Shown here: positions 9,861 to 18,832 of the stretch, one piece after another
How positions within the stretch are numbered: the first letter of the stretch is position 1
Layout: every line of letters begins with the position of its first letter
Assembly (NCBI GenBank): GCA_937899415.1
Contig: CALBPI010000004.1
Coordinates: 1-64,000, forward strand
Reading direction: 5' to 3'
Length of the DNA: 64,000 bases
From: an uncultured Gammaproteobacteria bacterium
GTDB taxonomy: Bacteria; Pseudomonadota; Gammaproteobacteria; Steroidobacterales; Woeseiaceae
Translations under genes and position numbers: made by a program
The notes under the pieces: generated by a model
What the model was told of the DNA's origin: nothing
What the model saw: the letters and a program-made list of their open reading frames with translations, nothing else
Database searches by the model: none

Positions 9861-10877
9861 ATGGCTACAGAGAAGTCTGCCGTTATTGACGAAGATACCA
9901 AAGCTGCCGGTTACTCCATCGGTGCTGTTGCACGATTGACGGGCATTTCGACACACACCCTGCGGATCTGGGAGCGTCGCTACAGCGCTGTCGTTGCCGA
10001 TCGCACGGACAGCGGGCGACGTGTCTATTCGAAAGCTGACATCGAAAAACTGTCGTTGCTCAAGTCGCTTTCTGACAACGGTTCGTCGATCGGTCAGATC
10101 GCCAACCTGTCGACAGAAGAGCTCAAGTCGCGTCGCGATCAGCTGATCGAGCAGTCGAGCAGCCTGCAACTGGTCGCCTCGGTAGGTCTGGTCCGGGTCG
10201 CTGCGTTTGGCGGTTTCTCCCTGGAGAACCTGGCGGAGCGCCTTAACAGTGCGGGCAAGCTGGAGGTCTGCATCAATGCGACAGACCTTGACGAGTTCTC
10301 GGAGCAGATCCGCAGCATCGAACCTGACGTCTTGCTGCTCGAATTCCCCGTCATCGACCCTGAAGTTCGTCAGGTCGTGGCCCGCCTGCGTCGCCTCTCT
10401 GGCACGCGTCGTGCCATCGTGCTGTTCAACTTTGGTACGAAAGCGGATCTCGAGGCCCTGGCAGCCGACCGTGTCGAACTGTTGCGCTCACCGGTGACAA
10501 CGCAGACGCTCTACCAGCTGCTGCGTCGTGGCGCGGAAAATCGCCCCGTGCTCGAAGATGCGGCGCCCACGGGTGCCACTGCACTGGAAATCAACCCGCA
10601 GGATGCCGTGCCACGTCGTCGATTCAACGATGTGGAACTGGCACAGCTGGCGCGCACAAGCACGACCGTCGAATGCGAGTGTCCCAAGCACACGGCAGAC
10701 CTCGTGCAGAACCTCTGCGCGTTTGAGGAATACAGCGCACAGTGCGAAAACCGTAATGAACAGGATGCGGCACTGCACACGTACCTCTACCACATGACGG
10801 CCAAAGCCCGCAGCATCATGGAAGAAGCGCTGGGTACGCTGGCCGAAGCCGAAGGGTTCATCCCCAAACGGCGATAG
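9861..10877 (+). CDS. MerR-type transcriptional regulator with C-terminal Rossmann-like and Cys-rich domains
   Basis: DNA-binding regulator. ATG 9861 is chosen over an earlier in-frame start at 9789 because MATEKSAVID sits behind GCGAGGTA and leads straight into the MerR winged-helix (YSIGAVARLTGISTHTLRIWERRY, residues 18-41). The middle (about 130-250) resembles the cobalamin-binding type domain of CarH/LitR-like MerR proteins but lacks the B12 ligand motif DxHxxG, so it probably does not bind B12. The C-terminus has a cysteine cluster (ECECPKH, then LCAFEEYSAQC) that might bind metal or sense redox. It starts 88 bases after uvrA and ends before a strong terminator. The ligand and targets cannot be read from the sequence. 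Confidence 0.85.
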   Translation: MATEKSAVIDEDTKAAGYSIGAVARLTGISTHTLRIWERRYSAVVADRTDSGRRVYSKADIEKLSLLKSLSDNGSSIGQIANLSTEELKSRRDQLIEQSSSLQLVASVGLVRVAAFGGFSLENLAERLNSAGKLEVCINATDLDEFSEQIRSIEPDVLLLEFPVIDPEVRQVVARLRRLSGTRRAIVLFNFGTKADLEALAADRVELLRSPVTTQTLYQLLRRGAENRPVLEDAAPTGATALEINPQDAVPRRRFNDVELAQLARTSTTVECECPKHTADLVQNLCAFEEYSAQCENRNEQDAALHTYLYHMTAKARSIMEEALGTLAEAEGFIPKRR

Positions 10878-10930
10878 CCCATAGGAATGAGGCATTCGGC
10901 GCCTGATTGGCGCCAAACCGCCTGGTGAAG

Positions 10931-10963
10931 AAACGCCGCGTCCGCAAGGTCGCGGCGTTTTTT
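10931..10963 (+). terminator. Rho-independent terminator after the MerR gene
   Basis: AACGCCGCG and CGCGGCGTT form a nine-pair GC-rich stem with a ten-base loop, followed by a run of T. A smaller GGCGCC-tgatt-GGCGCC hairpin lies just upstream (10898-10914). Confidence 0.85.
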
Positions 10964-11013
10964 GTGGGCTCGCGAAATTGCCGACCGCGAGTCCGCACCC
11001 TATGCTCTGCGCC

Positions 11014-12435
11014 ATGTCGAGACTCGTGACACTGGCGTTGTTACTTGCCTGCATGCCATTGCAGGCGCGCACGCTGTCGCCCATTCACGTGCGTCACACG
11101 CATATCGACAACCTGAGCTACGAGCTGGATTGCCTGGCAGGGCTGGTGCGCTGCACACGCGACCAACTGCCGCTGGCGGACTACATCGACGCCGTCGATG
11201 TCGAGCGCTGGCGTGAGACGGCGCGGACGGCGCTGCCGGCACAGGACCCCGGCGCCCTCGCCTTGCCCACGGCGTCAGATCTGCGTGACATCTCGTCACG
11301 CCACCGGGCCGGCGCGGCACCGGGCCGGGCGCTGCCACCACCCGCGCGTCGCGCGCTCATTGACAAGCTGCTCCGGCGCACATCGCGGCCCTGGCAACGG
11401 AAGCTTGCGCCCGAACTCGCGCGCCAGCGCATCGGGCTCGAAACGGCCGCGTCGCGAATCGAGCTCGAAACCCTGCTGCCGCAAATTGCCACGCTTTTCG
11501 GGCAGTCATCGGACGACCTGCCGCCCGTCTCGCTGATCGCCATCGACGGCGCGCGCAGCGGCAGCCTGGCCACATTGGGTCAGCGCGTCGCGTATGTTGA
11601 GACGCCGCTGGCCGATACTGCAGACAGTCGCCTGCCGGTGATCGTGCATGAGTTCGTGCACTACTGGCAGGAAGGCATGTCTTTTGCCCAGCGACGCGAA
11701 CTCATCGACGCCTTTCTGTCGGCGCCCGGGGACTGCACCGTTACGGCCTACCATTTCTTTGATGAGGCCGTGGCGAGCGCCATTGGCAACGGCATCGTCG
11801 AATCGCGCCTGCTGGATCCCGCCGCATTCGCAAACTATGAAGCTCTACCGGAATCCTATTACGCCGACTACCGGGTCGACCGCATCGCCAAGGCGCTGCG
11901 CGCGAGAATGGAGCAGCAACTGGTGGACGGCGGCATGCTCAGCGCCGCGTTTGTCCGCGATTACGTCCGCATTGCGCGCGAGGCGCTGGGCAACGAGTGC
12001 GGACGACTCGACAGCACGCTGCACACGGTGGGATTTGTCCTCACCTCACCGGAGTTCGGGCCTGCACAACGCTTGGCCCAGGACCGGCTTGCACCAGCCA
12101 CGGCGTTCATCGATGTGGTGACCGCCGACGGCATGCGCACGGCGGCAAAACGCCACGCGGCGTTGCCCGTGGTGGCGGTTACGACGCCCGACACCCTGAG
12201 TCGACTCTCGAACTGGGTGCCCGCCGCAGTACTCGAACGCATTCGAGAGCGGGCAACGGAGGAGGCACGTCTGGTCCATGCGCTGCCGCGTGACGGTGGC
12301 AGCACTGCTTACATCGTGGTGGGGGATACGATCGACACAGCCGCGGCCACGCTGCTGCAGCTCGTGGTGCTGCAAGGCGAGGCGTTTAGCGGTGAGTGGC
12401 GGCCGCCGCCACTGCCGGGATCAGTACCAGACTGA
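11014..12435 (+). CDS. Putative secreted zinc metallopeptidase (HExxH), family unknown
   Basis: I do not recognise the family. ATG 11014 is chosen because it opens a clean signal peptide (MSRLVTLALLLACMPLQA); earlier ATGs at 10978 and 11002 are in frame. About 474 residues. A zinc-peptidase motif VIVHEFVHYW (HEFVH, about residue 211) is followed some 40 residues later by FFDEAVAS, a candidate Glu ligand of the gluzincin type. Several Cys (LDCLAGLVRCT near the mature N-terminus, GDCTVT, NECGRL) could form disulfides. It stands alone between the MerR terminator and the convergent DUF3570 gene, with which its 3' end overlaps by 15 bases. The peptidase role is inferred from the motif only. Confidence 0.7.
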   Translation: MSRLVTLALLLACMPLQARTLSPIHVRHTHIDNLSYELDCLAGLVRCTRDQLPLADYIDAVDVERWRETARTALPAQDPGALALPTASDLRDISSRHRAGAAPGRALPPPARRALIDKLLRRTSRPWQRKLAPELARQRIGLETAASRIELETLLPQIATLFGQSSDDLPPVSLIAIDGARSGSLATLGQRVAYVETPLADTADSRLPVIVHEFVHYWQEGMSFAQRRELIDAFLSAPGDCTVTAYHFFDEAVASAIGNGIVESRLLDPAAFANYEALPESYYADYRVDRIAKALRARMEQQLVDGGMLSAAFVRDYVRIAREALGNECGRLDSTLHTVGFVLTSPEFGPAQRLAQDRLAPATAFIDVVTADGMRTAAKRHAALPVVAVTTPDTLSRLSNWVPAAVLERIRERATEEARLVHALPRDGGSTAYIVVGDTIDTAAATLLQLVVLQGEAFSGEWRPPPLPGSVPD

Positions 12436-13554
12436 GAACAGTAGCTGGATCACGTCCGCTTCGAATGTGAAGTTCGGCTCCTCACCGGGCAGTACACCCT
12501 CAACGCGCAGGTCGCTGAAGTTCTCGTAGTCAAAGAGGATGTGGTCCCAGAAGGCTGTGAGTCGCGCCTTGCTGAACGGCCCGAAGCCGTCGGTCCCGAT
12601 GTCCCAGGCCACAGCGGCGCGGAACGTCGTGCTCGTAAACGTCGAGAGCTCTTTATCGCGCGCCAGGAAGTTCTGGAAGTCGAAGCGCGGGAACAGATCC
12701 GAGTAAAAGTCGGCCTGGTCCTGCGTGTAGTAGCGCACGCGCGTCGAGAACGTGAAGTCGCGCCACGGGTGCGTGTAGCCGAGCTCATAGGTCATCGAGG
12801 TGATGCCCCAGGTATCCGAGAAGCCCCGGACCTGCCCGTTTATCGCAGCGCGGTAGGGCAGGTAGTAGCGACCCGAGATGGAGGCGGCCGAACTCGTACG
12901 CGTGTTCGGGTAGCGCTCACTTTGGTAGCTGTAGGTCGTGCCGTCGTCGTTGAGGTAGCGCACCGAGCGGTAAGGGTTACGCAGGAAGCCCTCGTCCGTA
13001 ATGGCTTCGAAATTGAAGCCCATAATGAGGTTCTTGGTGAAGATCTGGCTGATACCGATGCCGTAAGCCTGGCGTGCCACATCACGCGCAAAGGTTTCAT
13101 CGGTCGACATGCCGACAACGTCGTCGCCGAGGCTGTAGGCGATCGTGACCGTGGTCAGATCACCAAACAGGTTCTGGCTGACCGCGAGGCTCCAGGTCTC
13201 GGCTTCGAAATCAGACTCAGTACTGCGCGTCAGGCCGAATGACATCATCGTGCCGCCACGCAGGTAGTCGACACCGATGGAGCCCTGCTTGCGCTCTTCC
13301 TCGTAAGGACTCGCCGTCGTCACAACGTCGATCGATGCGCTCGTGATCATGTCGACGTAGTAGTTGGCCGAAACGGAAACACTCTTACCAACGTTCTTGC
13401 GAATCAGCACCGATGGCCCTTCGATGGTGATGTTGTCACCTTCGTAGCGGTGGTAGAGCAAATCGGTGCGCTCGTCGGGCAGCACGGCAGCTTCAGCCGT
13501 CGCCGTCCACAGCGTGGCGATGAGTCCGATGATGATCAGCAGGCGATTGCGCAT
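12421..13554 (-). CDS. DUF3570 outer-membrane beta-barrel-like protein
   Basis: Exported protein of about 377 residues made of alternating aromatic/polar strands (for example VSVSANYYVDMIT, WSLAVSQNLF, YYLPYRAAINGQ) and ending in an aromatic residue (LLFSVWY), as expected of an outer-membrane barrel. ATG 13554 (MRNRLLIIIGLIATLW) gives a good signal peptide with GGA upstream; ATG 13566 is also possible. Matches the DUF3570 pattern as I know it. It follows the DUF4266 gene by about 30 bases; the two families commonly travel together. Function is unknown; a role in an exported redox or secretion system is inference. Confidence 0.8.
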   Translation of the reverse strand: MRNRLLIIIGLIATLWTATAEAAVLPDERTDLLYHRYEGDNITIEGPSVLIRKNVGKSVSVSANYYVDMITSASIDVVTTASPYEEERKQGSIGVDYLRGGTMMSFGLTRSTESDFEAETWSLAVSQNLFGDLTTVTIAYSLGDDVVGMSTDETFARDVARQAYGIGISQIFTKNLIMGFNFEAITDEGFLRNPYRSVRYLNDDGTTYSYQSERYPNTRTSSAASISGRYYLPYRAAINGQVRGFSDTWGITSMTYELGYTHPWRDFTFSTRVRYYTQDQADFYSDLFPRFDFQNFLARDKELSTFTSTTFRAAVAWDIGTDGFGPFSKARLTAFWDHILFDYENFSDLRVEGVLPGEEPNFTFEADVIQLLFSVWY

Positions 13555-13586
13555 GGCGAATTCCATCCGGAGTTCAGGGGTTTCGA

Positions 13587-13832
13587 TCAGTTACAGCCGC
13601 AGCCGCCGCCAACGACGCCCTCGGCGCCGCGTGCGCCCTCGCGCGACTCGAACACGTGGTACATGTACGACGTCGACACGGGATCGTGGTCGAGGAACAT
13701 GATCGGATCGGCCAGGCGATCGCGCTCATAGGGTTTGACCCAGGGCTCGATGTTCGAGCAGGCGGCTGAGGCTGTGACGAGACACAGCGCCAGCGCGACG
13801 CGGGCGATTCGTTGTGTGGTTTTGCGGTGCAT
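13587..13832 (-). CDS. DUF4266 small lipoprotein with GGGCGCN C-terminus
   Basis: Short lipoprotein of 81 residues. ATG 13832 is preceded by GAGGTAAGG. The signal ends in a lipobox (ASAAC), followed by NIEPWVKPYERDRLADPIM, the DUF4266 core, then HVFESREGARGAEG and a Gly/Cys tail GGGCGCN. The two terminal Cys with Gly spacers are a fixed feature of the family and may bind a metal or cofactor, but this is not known. It lies between a beta-barrel lipoprotein gene and the DUF3570 gene in what looks like one operon. Confidence 0.85.
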   Translation of the reverse strand: MHRKTTQRIARVALALCLVTASAACSNIEPWVKPYERDRLADPIMFLDHDPVSTSYMYHVFESREGARGAEGVVGGGCGCN

Positions 13833-13848
13833 GGACCTTACCTCGCAA

Positions 13849-14526
13849 TCAGAAGAAAAACGTGAAACCGACATGGCCGGTCAGGTTGTGTGCCGTCTTG
13901 CTCTCACCGAGCAGGTCCGTATCAAACGCGTGATCGCGGAAGTCGACACGGAGTGCGAAGACGTCGTTGAACAGCAGGCGGTAGCCGGCGCCAAAGTTGA
14001 TCGTGAACTGGTCGTCGCCGCCGAAGCGCGTACTGCCCAGCCCCGCGATGACGTAGAAGGACTGGTTAAAGGCGCGGCCGCGTCCGAAAAACGCCTCGCC
14101 CGGAAAGATGTTCCAGCCGATCGACGCGTTGTAGTAGGTGAACTCGCGCTCGTCGTCGTCGAGAATCTGTGCGGCACCACTGAGCAGCTCGAAGCTCGTC
14201 TCTTCCGTGTCGGTGCGACCGATAGCGCCCTCGACGAACAGCGCTTCATTCAGGTGGTAGGCAATCGTTGCGCCGTAGACTGCGTTAACGCCGAAGTCTT
14301 CGACACTCATGCCGCCCGCGTACACACCGATCTCGAAGTCCTCGGTGTCGATCCTCGGCTGCACAATCTCACGGCGCTCGACCTCGGGCTCGATAACCTG
14401 CTCGGGCGCCTCGGCGACCTGGGTGTCTTCACCCGGACCGAAGAACGGCAGTGACGAGCAGCCCGTCAGCGCCGGCATGACCAGTACGGCCACGCTCAGA
14501 AAAAGAAACCGAAGCCGACTTTCCAT
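13849..14526 (-). CDS. Outer-membrane beta-barrel domain lipoprotein
   Basis: About 225 residues. ATG 14526 begins MESRLRFLFLSVAVLV and a lipobox (LTGC). A short acidic linker is followed by an eight-strand-like barrel domain ending in TGHVGFTFFF, with the terminal Phe typical of barrel assembly signals. The upstream barrel gene ends at 14496, inside this gene, so the two overlap by 31 bases and are probably co-translated. Both barrels end in the same GFxFFF signature and look like diverged duplicates. No enzymatic motif is visible. Confidence 0.8.
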   Translation of the reverse strand: MESRLRFLFLSVAVLVMPALTGCSSLPFFGPGEDTQVAEAPEQVIEPEVERREIVQPRIDTEDFEIGVYAGGMSVEDFGVNAVYGATIAYHLNEALFVEGAIGRTDTEETSFELLSGAAQILDDDEREFTYYNASIGWNIFPGEAFFGRGRAFNQSFYVIAGLGSTRFGGDDQFTINFGAGYRLLFNDVFALRVDFRDHAFDTDLLGESKTAHNLTGHVGFTFFF

Positions 14527-15269
14527 TCTTCCACTTCCTCGTTTTCGTCGCGGCTCGTGAGGACCACGTAACTCTTGTATTCGGCGCGCAGCACGAAGCG
14601 GCGCGTGACATAGGCGCGAAACCCGCCGCCGACGAGCGCCACCTGGTCGGTGCGATCCTCCTGCGCCACGAGTGTCGACTTCGGCGACGTGCTGACAACG
14701 CCCGCGCCGATCGTAAAGTACGGCGACACGCGCCATTCAGGGAATGTCTCGTGTACAACATTGACGGTGCCGAGCCAGCCGTTCGAGAAGTTGCCCACGA
14801 GTTGCGAGCCCCAGATTTCCAACGAGAGGTTGCGGCTGATCGAGTAGCCGCCGTACACCGCCAGTGCATCGGAGCCCGCGAAATCGCCCGTCATGATCCC
14901 CGTTTCCCAGCGCGTCTGGAGAAACTCATCGCGGCCGATCTGCTCGATCGCCGTTCGTTCGCCGAACTCATCCAGCGTCAGCTCGAGCTGCACGATGTTG
15001 ACCCAACCCTCGCGCCCACGGTCGGTTCGCACTTTGAACCAGTCCGTCTTGCGACGAACGATTTGCACCGACTCGCCGCGTTCGACGACGTTGGTAATCG
15101 GGTATCCCTTGCCCGGCCCCGTGTGCATTTCGAGGAACGGGTCTGCGACCTCAACGGTGCGCAGCGGTTTGTCGTCGGAATGCGCACTGGGTGACCACGC
15201 CAACGCAGCGGCAATCAACGTGACTGCTGCAATCCATGTTGGTTTCAATGCGCTGAGGCGTGGGTTCAC
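14496..15269 (-). CDS. SH3-domain outer-membrane beta-barrel protein
   Basis: About 257 residues. GTG 15269 is preferred because AAGGAC lies seven bases upstream; an ATG at 15341 in the same frame has no such site. After a signal peptide, residues about 35-95 form a bacterial SH3 domain (MHTGPGKGYPITNVVERGE, then WFKVRTDRGREGWV), a fold that often contacts peptidoglycan. The rest is a barrel of alternating strands ending KVGFGFFF. It follows the PD40/cytochrome-like lipoprotein by 14 bases. The combination suggests a wall-contacting outer-membrane component of the same complex; this is inference. Confidence 0.8.
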   Translation of the reverse strand: MNPRLSALKPTWIAAVTLIAAALAWSPSAHSDDKPLRTVEVADPFLEMHTGPGKGYPITNVVERGESVQIVRRKTDWFKVRTDRGREGWVNIVQLELTLDEFGERTAIEQIGRDEFLQTRWETGIMTGDFAGSDALAVYGGYSISRNLSLEIWGSQLVGNFSNGWLGTVNVVHETFPEWRVSPYFTIGAGVVSTSPKSTLVAQEDRTDQVALVGGGFRAYVTRRFVLRAEYKSYVVLTSRDENEEVEEWKVGFGFFF

Positions 15270-15283
15270 GAGGCGTCCTTGGC

Positions 15284-17938
15284 TTAGTCCTGCGGTACCC
15301 GGAAGGGGTCGTTGTAATACTGAGCGCCAATGTCGAGCCACTCCGCGATCATGCGAAGCTCGCCTTCATTGAGGTAGCCCGCATGGGTACCGCCGGCGGC
15401 AAATCGACTAAAGAAGATGGGCGACGCATTGGCACCGGCGCCGTTCATGCTCGACTGCACGGCGATGGTGTCCAGGATCGGGTCACCGGTCACCGGATCA
15501 GTACCCACCTGGACCACGCGCGGCTGCAGCGCGCCCATGTTGAGCTCGACCTCGACGTCGTTGATGAGCAGTTCGCGGTACGCCTCAAACTGATCCTGTT
15601 CTTCAGGCGCCAGTCCGTCCGTCAGGTTGAGCTGGCCTGCGGGGACCTGCAATTGGTTGGCGGCGTCGCGATCGGTATGACAGGAGATACAGGTAAAGTC
15701 GCTGACTACATTACCCATGCCGTCCAGGGTGATGCGGGGCACCGACCACAACGGGTGAAGGTGGTCCTCGTAGTGAATGACCGTCCGGCAGCTCGCCGTC
15801 CACTCTTGTTCACAGGCCGGCGAAACGGGCCGCACAGACAAGAGATCTGAGTAGCGCAAATCGATGTCAGGATCGGCCTGCCGACCTGCGGCAACTTCGT
15901 CCGTCCACACATCGCGATAGACGACATCGACCGTCGGCTGCAAGGAAGAGCAGTTGTCCGTCGAGCAAGTTACGCGCGCGCGAACTTCGGCCATGGTTTC
16001 ACCGAGCGTATCGATGAACAGTGCCGGATCCGTATTGGGGAACGGCACACTGATGTTTTGGCCACCATCATGCGCGGTCGCGAAAGCATCGGCGCGACCA
16101 TGCGACAGACCGCTGTTGCCGTCGTGACACCCGTTGCAGGTCAGTTCCTCACCGGGACGGATCTGCATCCAGTTGTTGTGGCGCGCAGAGATACGGCGGC
16201 CATTGGCATCGGTAATCGACAGCGTAAAGGCAACGTCGGCAGGGACTTTGACCATAACGGAACCGTCGGGCTCGATCATGGTGTAACCGAGAATCTCCCG
16301 GAAGCCCTGACCGGCACCGACACCGAAGGCCGAGTTCGGCACTTCCACGAGCTCTTCATCGGGCATCGATACGGCTTTCTCGATACGCAGAAAGCGTGCG
16401 GGGCGAGCCGCGGCAAGCGTTTGCGCGGGGTCAGCGAGCACATCGATGCCACCCGGTGCTGTATCGACACCCATGAAGTCGTAGACGCTTCGAAGGTTGA
16501 GTACGCCGACACCTTCATCGGCAATACTCGTGTCGAGCAGAAAATCGTTGGCCCCGTTTAGCAGAACCAGCGGCACATCGCGTGGCTCAGCCACGACGAT
16601 GTCGGAGAAGATGACGCCTTCCTCGGGCGTGACGACCGGCGCCTGCGTTTCCTGCTCGCGGTCATACATCCAGATGCCGTAGAGCGGTGGCGCCTGAACC
16701 AGGTCGGGGTTGGCGAGGTTTTCCTCGGTGCAGGCAAGAATACGCAGCTCGACATCCTGGAGCCGGCATTGACTCCAGCTGACAAGCAGACGGTCGGTGC
16801 CGTCACGTAGCGGATAAACGGACCGGTAGCGGCCACCCGGCGACACCAGATCTGCTGCCGCAAGTACTTCATTGATGGTCGCGGGCGTCTGAGCGGGCCC
16901 CGCCATGCCGGCGTTATTGACGCTGGGCTGTGTGTTCTCGATGTAGGTATCGACATCAATGTCGACGAGCGCGCCACCTGTGGTCGGACCCGAGAACGGC
17001 TTCAGCAGGGAAATCAGCGTTCCGTCAGGCAATACCTGCGGCTGCATGAACTGTTCTTGCTGTCCGTCATTGTCGACGTCGTGGCTTTGAGCCCCGTACA
17101 GCAATTGCAAATCGCTGCCGTCAGGATTCATCTTGTACAGATTGAATTCGTTGGTGCCACCCACGTTGTCCCAGCGCGAGAACACAATCGTGCCGTCGTC
17201 GAGCACAATCGGGTTGAGCTCGTGGCTCTGGTTGAAGCCGATCTGCTGAATTTCGGTCCCATCTGTCTGCATCGTGTGCAGCAGGAACGCGGGTTCGTTT
17301 TCGTCGCCGTCGAGTGCCGGGAACTGGGGCTTACCCTCGTCAAGCAGAATGGCAACGGATTGGCGCTGACGCGTCGAGCTGAATACCAGTCGACCATCCG
17401 GCAGGAAGCGCGGCGCAATATCATGGCCCGCCTCAGCCGTGATGTCGGAGGCGATGACACGACGGAGCGTATCGGTAGGGATATCGTATTCCCAAATGTT
17501 CCAGGTGACCTGCTCTTCTTCGTCGGCATCAGGGTCGAACGGGTATCGCATCGCGAACGCCACTTTTGTGGCGTCGAATGACACGCTGACGTCGCGAATG
17601 TCTGCGAGCTCCATCGTGAACTCGCCCGTGAGATTCACATCGGGCGTACTCGGCGAAGCGCGGTCGCGGAAGAACAACTCCGCGCCCGGGTTGAAAGAGA
17701 GCACCTCTCGGATGTCCTCTTCCAGCAAGACGCCGTCGTCGTCCACGGGGATCGGTCGTTTGACATAAACAATCGGGAACTCGAGCGCGACCGGATCCGG
17801 CGCTTGCCCGGAGCCGAAGCCCACCGCATCGCCATCACCACCCGAATTACATCCCACCAGGACTGCGAGTGCTGACGCCACTGCTATCGAGCGGACACAG
17901 GTTGTAGTGCTTTTTGTCACCGCTACCGCTTTATCCAT
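15284..17938 (-). CDS. PD40 beta-propeller lipoprotein with two CxxCH motifs (HzsA-related)
   Basis: Large exported lipoprotein of about 884 residues. ATG 17938 leads to a signal with lipobox (LVGC). The N-terminal half is a propeller with WD40-like/PD40 repeats (DIAPRFLPDGRLVFSSTR, ELNPIVLDDGTIVFSRW, MQPQVLPDGTLISL). The C-terminal half has CNGCH (about residue 603) and CISCH (about 749), the c-type haem attachment motif, plus extra Cys pairs. The arrangement resembles proteins annotated as HzsA-related after the hydrazine synthase alpha subunit, but hydrazine synthesis is not implied. It is the first gene of the leftward cluster. It probably carries electrons or binds a substrate in the periplasm or at the outer membrane; substrate unknown. 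Confidence 0.8.
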   Translation of the reverse strand: MDKAVAVTKSTTTCVRSIAVASALAVLVGCNSGGDGDAVGFGSGQAPDPVALEFPIVYVKRPIPVDDDGVLLEEDIREVLSFNPGAELFFRDRASPSTPDVNLTGEFTMELADIRDVSVSFDATKVAFAMRYPFDPDADEEEQVTWNIWEYDIPTDTLRRVIASDITAEAGHDIAPRFLPDGRLVFSSTRQRQSVAILLDEGKPQFPALDGDENEPAFLLHTMQTDGTEIQQIGFNQSHELNPIVLDDGTIVFSRWDNVGGTNEFNLYKMNPDGSDLQLLYGAQSHDVDNDGQQEQFMQPQVLPDGTLISLLKPFSGPTTGGALVDIDVDTYIENTQPSVNNAGMAGPAQTPATINEVLAAADLVSPGGRYRSVYPLRDGTDRLLVSWSQCRLQDVELRILACTEENLANPDLVQAPPLYGIWMYDREQETQAPVVTPEEGVIFSDIVVAEPRDVPLVLLNGANDFLLDTSIADEGVGVLNLRSVYDFMGVDTAPGGIDVLADPAQTLAAARPARFLRIEKAVSMPDEELVEVPNSAFGVGAGQGFREILGYTMIEPDGSVMVKVPADVAFTLSITDANGRRISARHNNWMQIRPGEELTCNGCHDGNSGLSHGRADAFATAHDGGQNISVPFPNTDPALFIDTLGETMAEVRARVTCSTDNCSSLQPTVDVVYRDVWTDEVAAGRQADPDIDLRYSDLLSVRPVSPACEQEWTASCRTVIHYEDHLHPLWSVPRITLDGMGNVVSDFTCISCHTDRDAANQLQVPAGQLNLTDGLAPEEQDQFEAYRELLINDVEVELNMGALQPRVVQVGTDPVTGDPILDTIAVQSSMNGAGANASPIFFSRFAAGGTHAGYLNEGELRMIAEWLDIGAQYYNDPFRVPQD

Positions 17939-18832
17939 CACAACACCTCGATGCACGCATCGTGGCGTCGTCTCTGCGGCGGGTACTCCCGGGAGTTCCG
18001 CGCCGACCTATGCCAATTGAACGTAACGGCATGGTGACGATCGCCCGTCGTGCATTCTGTTAACAACTTCACAGTTCGTCTGCGGCACGGGTCGCCAGTC
18101 GTCGGAACTGTGCGCTCTACCCGACCGGGATTCTCATCACGCTGAAGGGCAGGCACGGCGCGAGTATAGAAATCAGAATCGGCGCTCGTAATGTCTCGAA
18201 ATGACGACAACGGGTTTGCGTCGCGACCGGTGCCACCGACACGGCGCACGACACCTGCGCAGAAAACCAAGACAACACAGGGTTTGTGGGCAAACACGCC
18301 TTTTCACCGTCGTTAAGGCACCTGCAAAAAGCCTGGACCGGTTTTTGTGAACTGGCGCACGCGGACCTCACCAAACCCCCGGTGCCAATGCGCGGCACCC
18401 CTGTCTCGTTCTCGCGACAAAAATTTTTTTCAACAAAAACAAATACTTGAGCGACCGGTGTTTACCTGCTGTCCCAAGCTCCCGACAAGCGCTTTACATA
18501 TCGTTGCAGGCTGCGACACCCCACAATTTTTGCTAAGTCGCTGAGTTGAAAAGCGCCGCTCAAGTTGTGACCCAAGAGCGGCAAGTGCTGGCTCGCCGAT
18601 TGCACCAACCCCCGTGTATCGAACCGCCAAGGGCTGCCCGTTGTGGGTGGCACGCCACACCAACTTCGGGATTGTGAGCGTGATCACTGCAAGTCTCGTG
18701 AAGTGCGATCAGACTTTTGCAGAGCTCAAAGAGGGACGCGATACAGCGCTTCTTGAAGCGTTGTTGAAGACAGAACCAATGAGGTCACAGCCGTAGTGCA
18801 GCAATACGGCAATCGGTCAAAGCAGGGTCAAG
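17939..18832. other. Long divergent intergenic region between the two cytochrome-like clusters
   Basis: About 894 bases with no convincing gene, lower in GC than its flanks in parts (an A/T-run near 18419-18443). It should hold the promoters of both divergent clusters. A CRP-like dyad is at 18673-18688. A short palindrome ACTCCCGGGAGT is at 17986-17997. The small open frames here lack ribosome sites and codon bias. The size is unusual for this otherwise compact window and leaves room for an unrecognised regulatory RNA. Confidence 0.6.
18673..18688. promoter_or_regulatory. CRP/FNR-family-like site
   Basis: TGTGA-GCGTGA-TCACT differs from the CRP consensus TGTGA-N6-TCACA in one base. It lies about 145 bases upstream of the mono-haem protein start. 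The match is based on the motif alone. Confidence 0.3.

Noticed and set aside
15284-17938. True hydrazine synthase subunit
   Set aside because: The similarity is to the broad PD40/HzsA-related group; no other anammox genes are present, so no hydrazine chemistry is claimed.
17939-18832. Small genes in the long intergenic region
   Set aside because: The short frames lack ribosome sites, codon bias and recognisable sequence; none could be supported.
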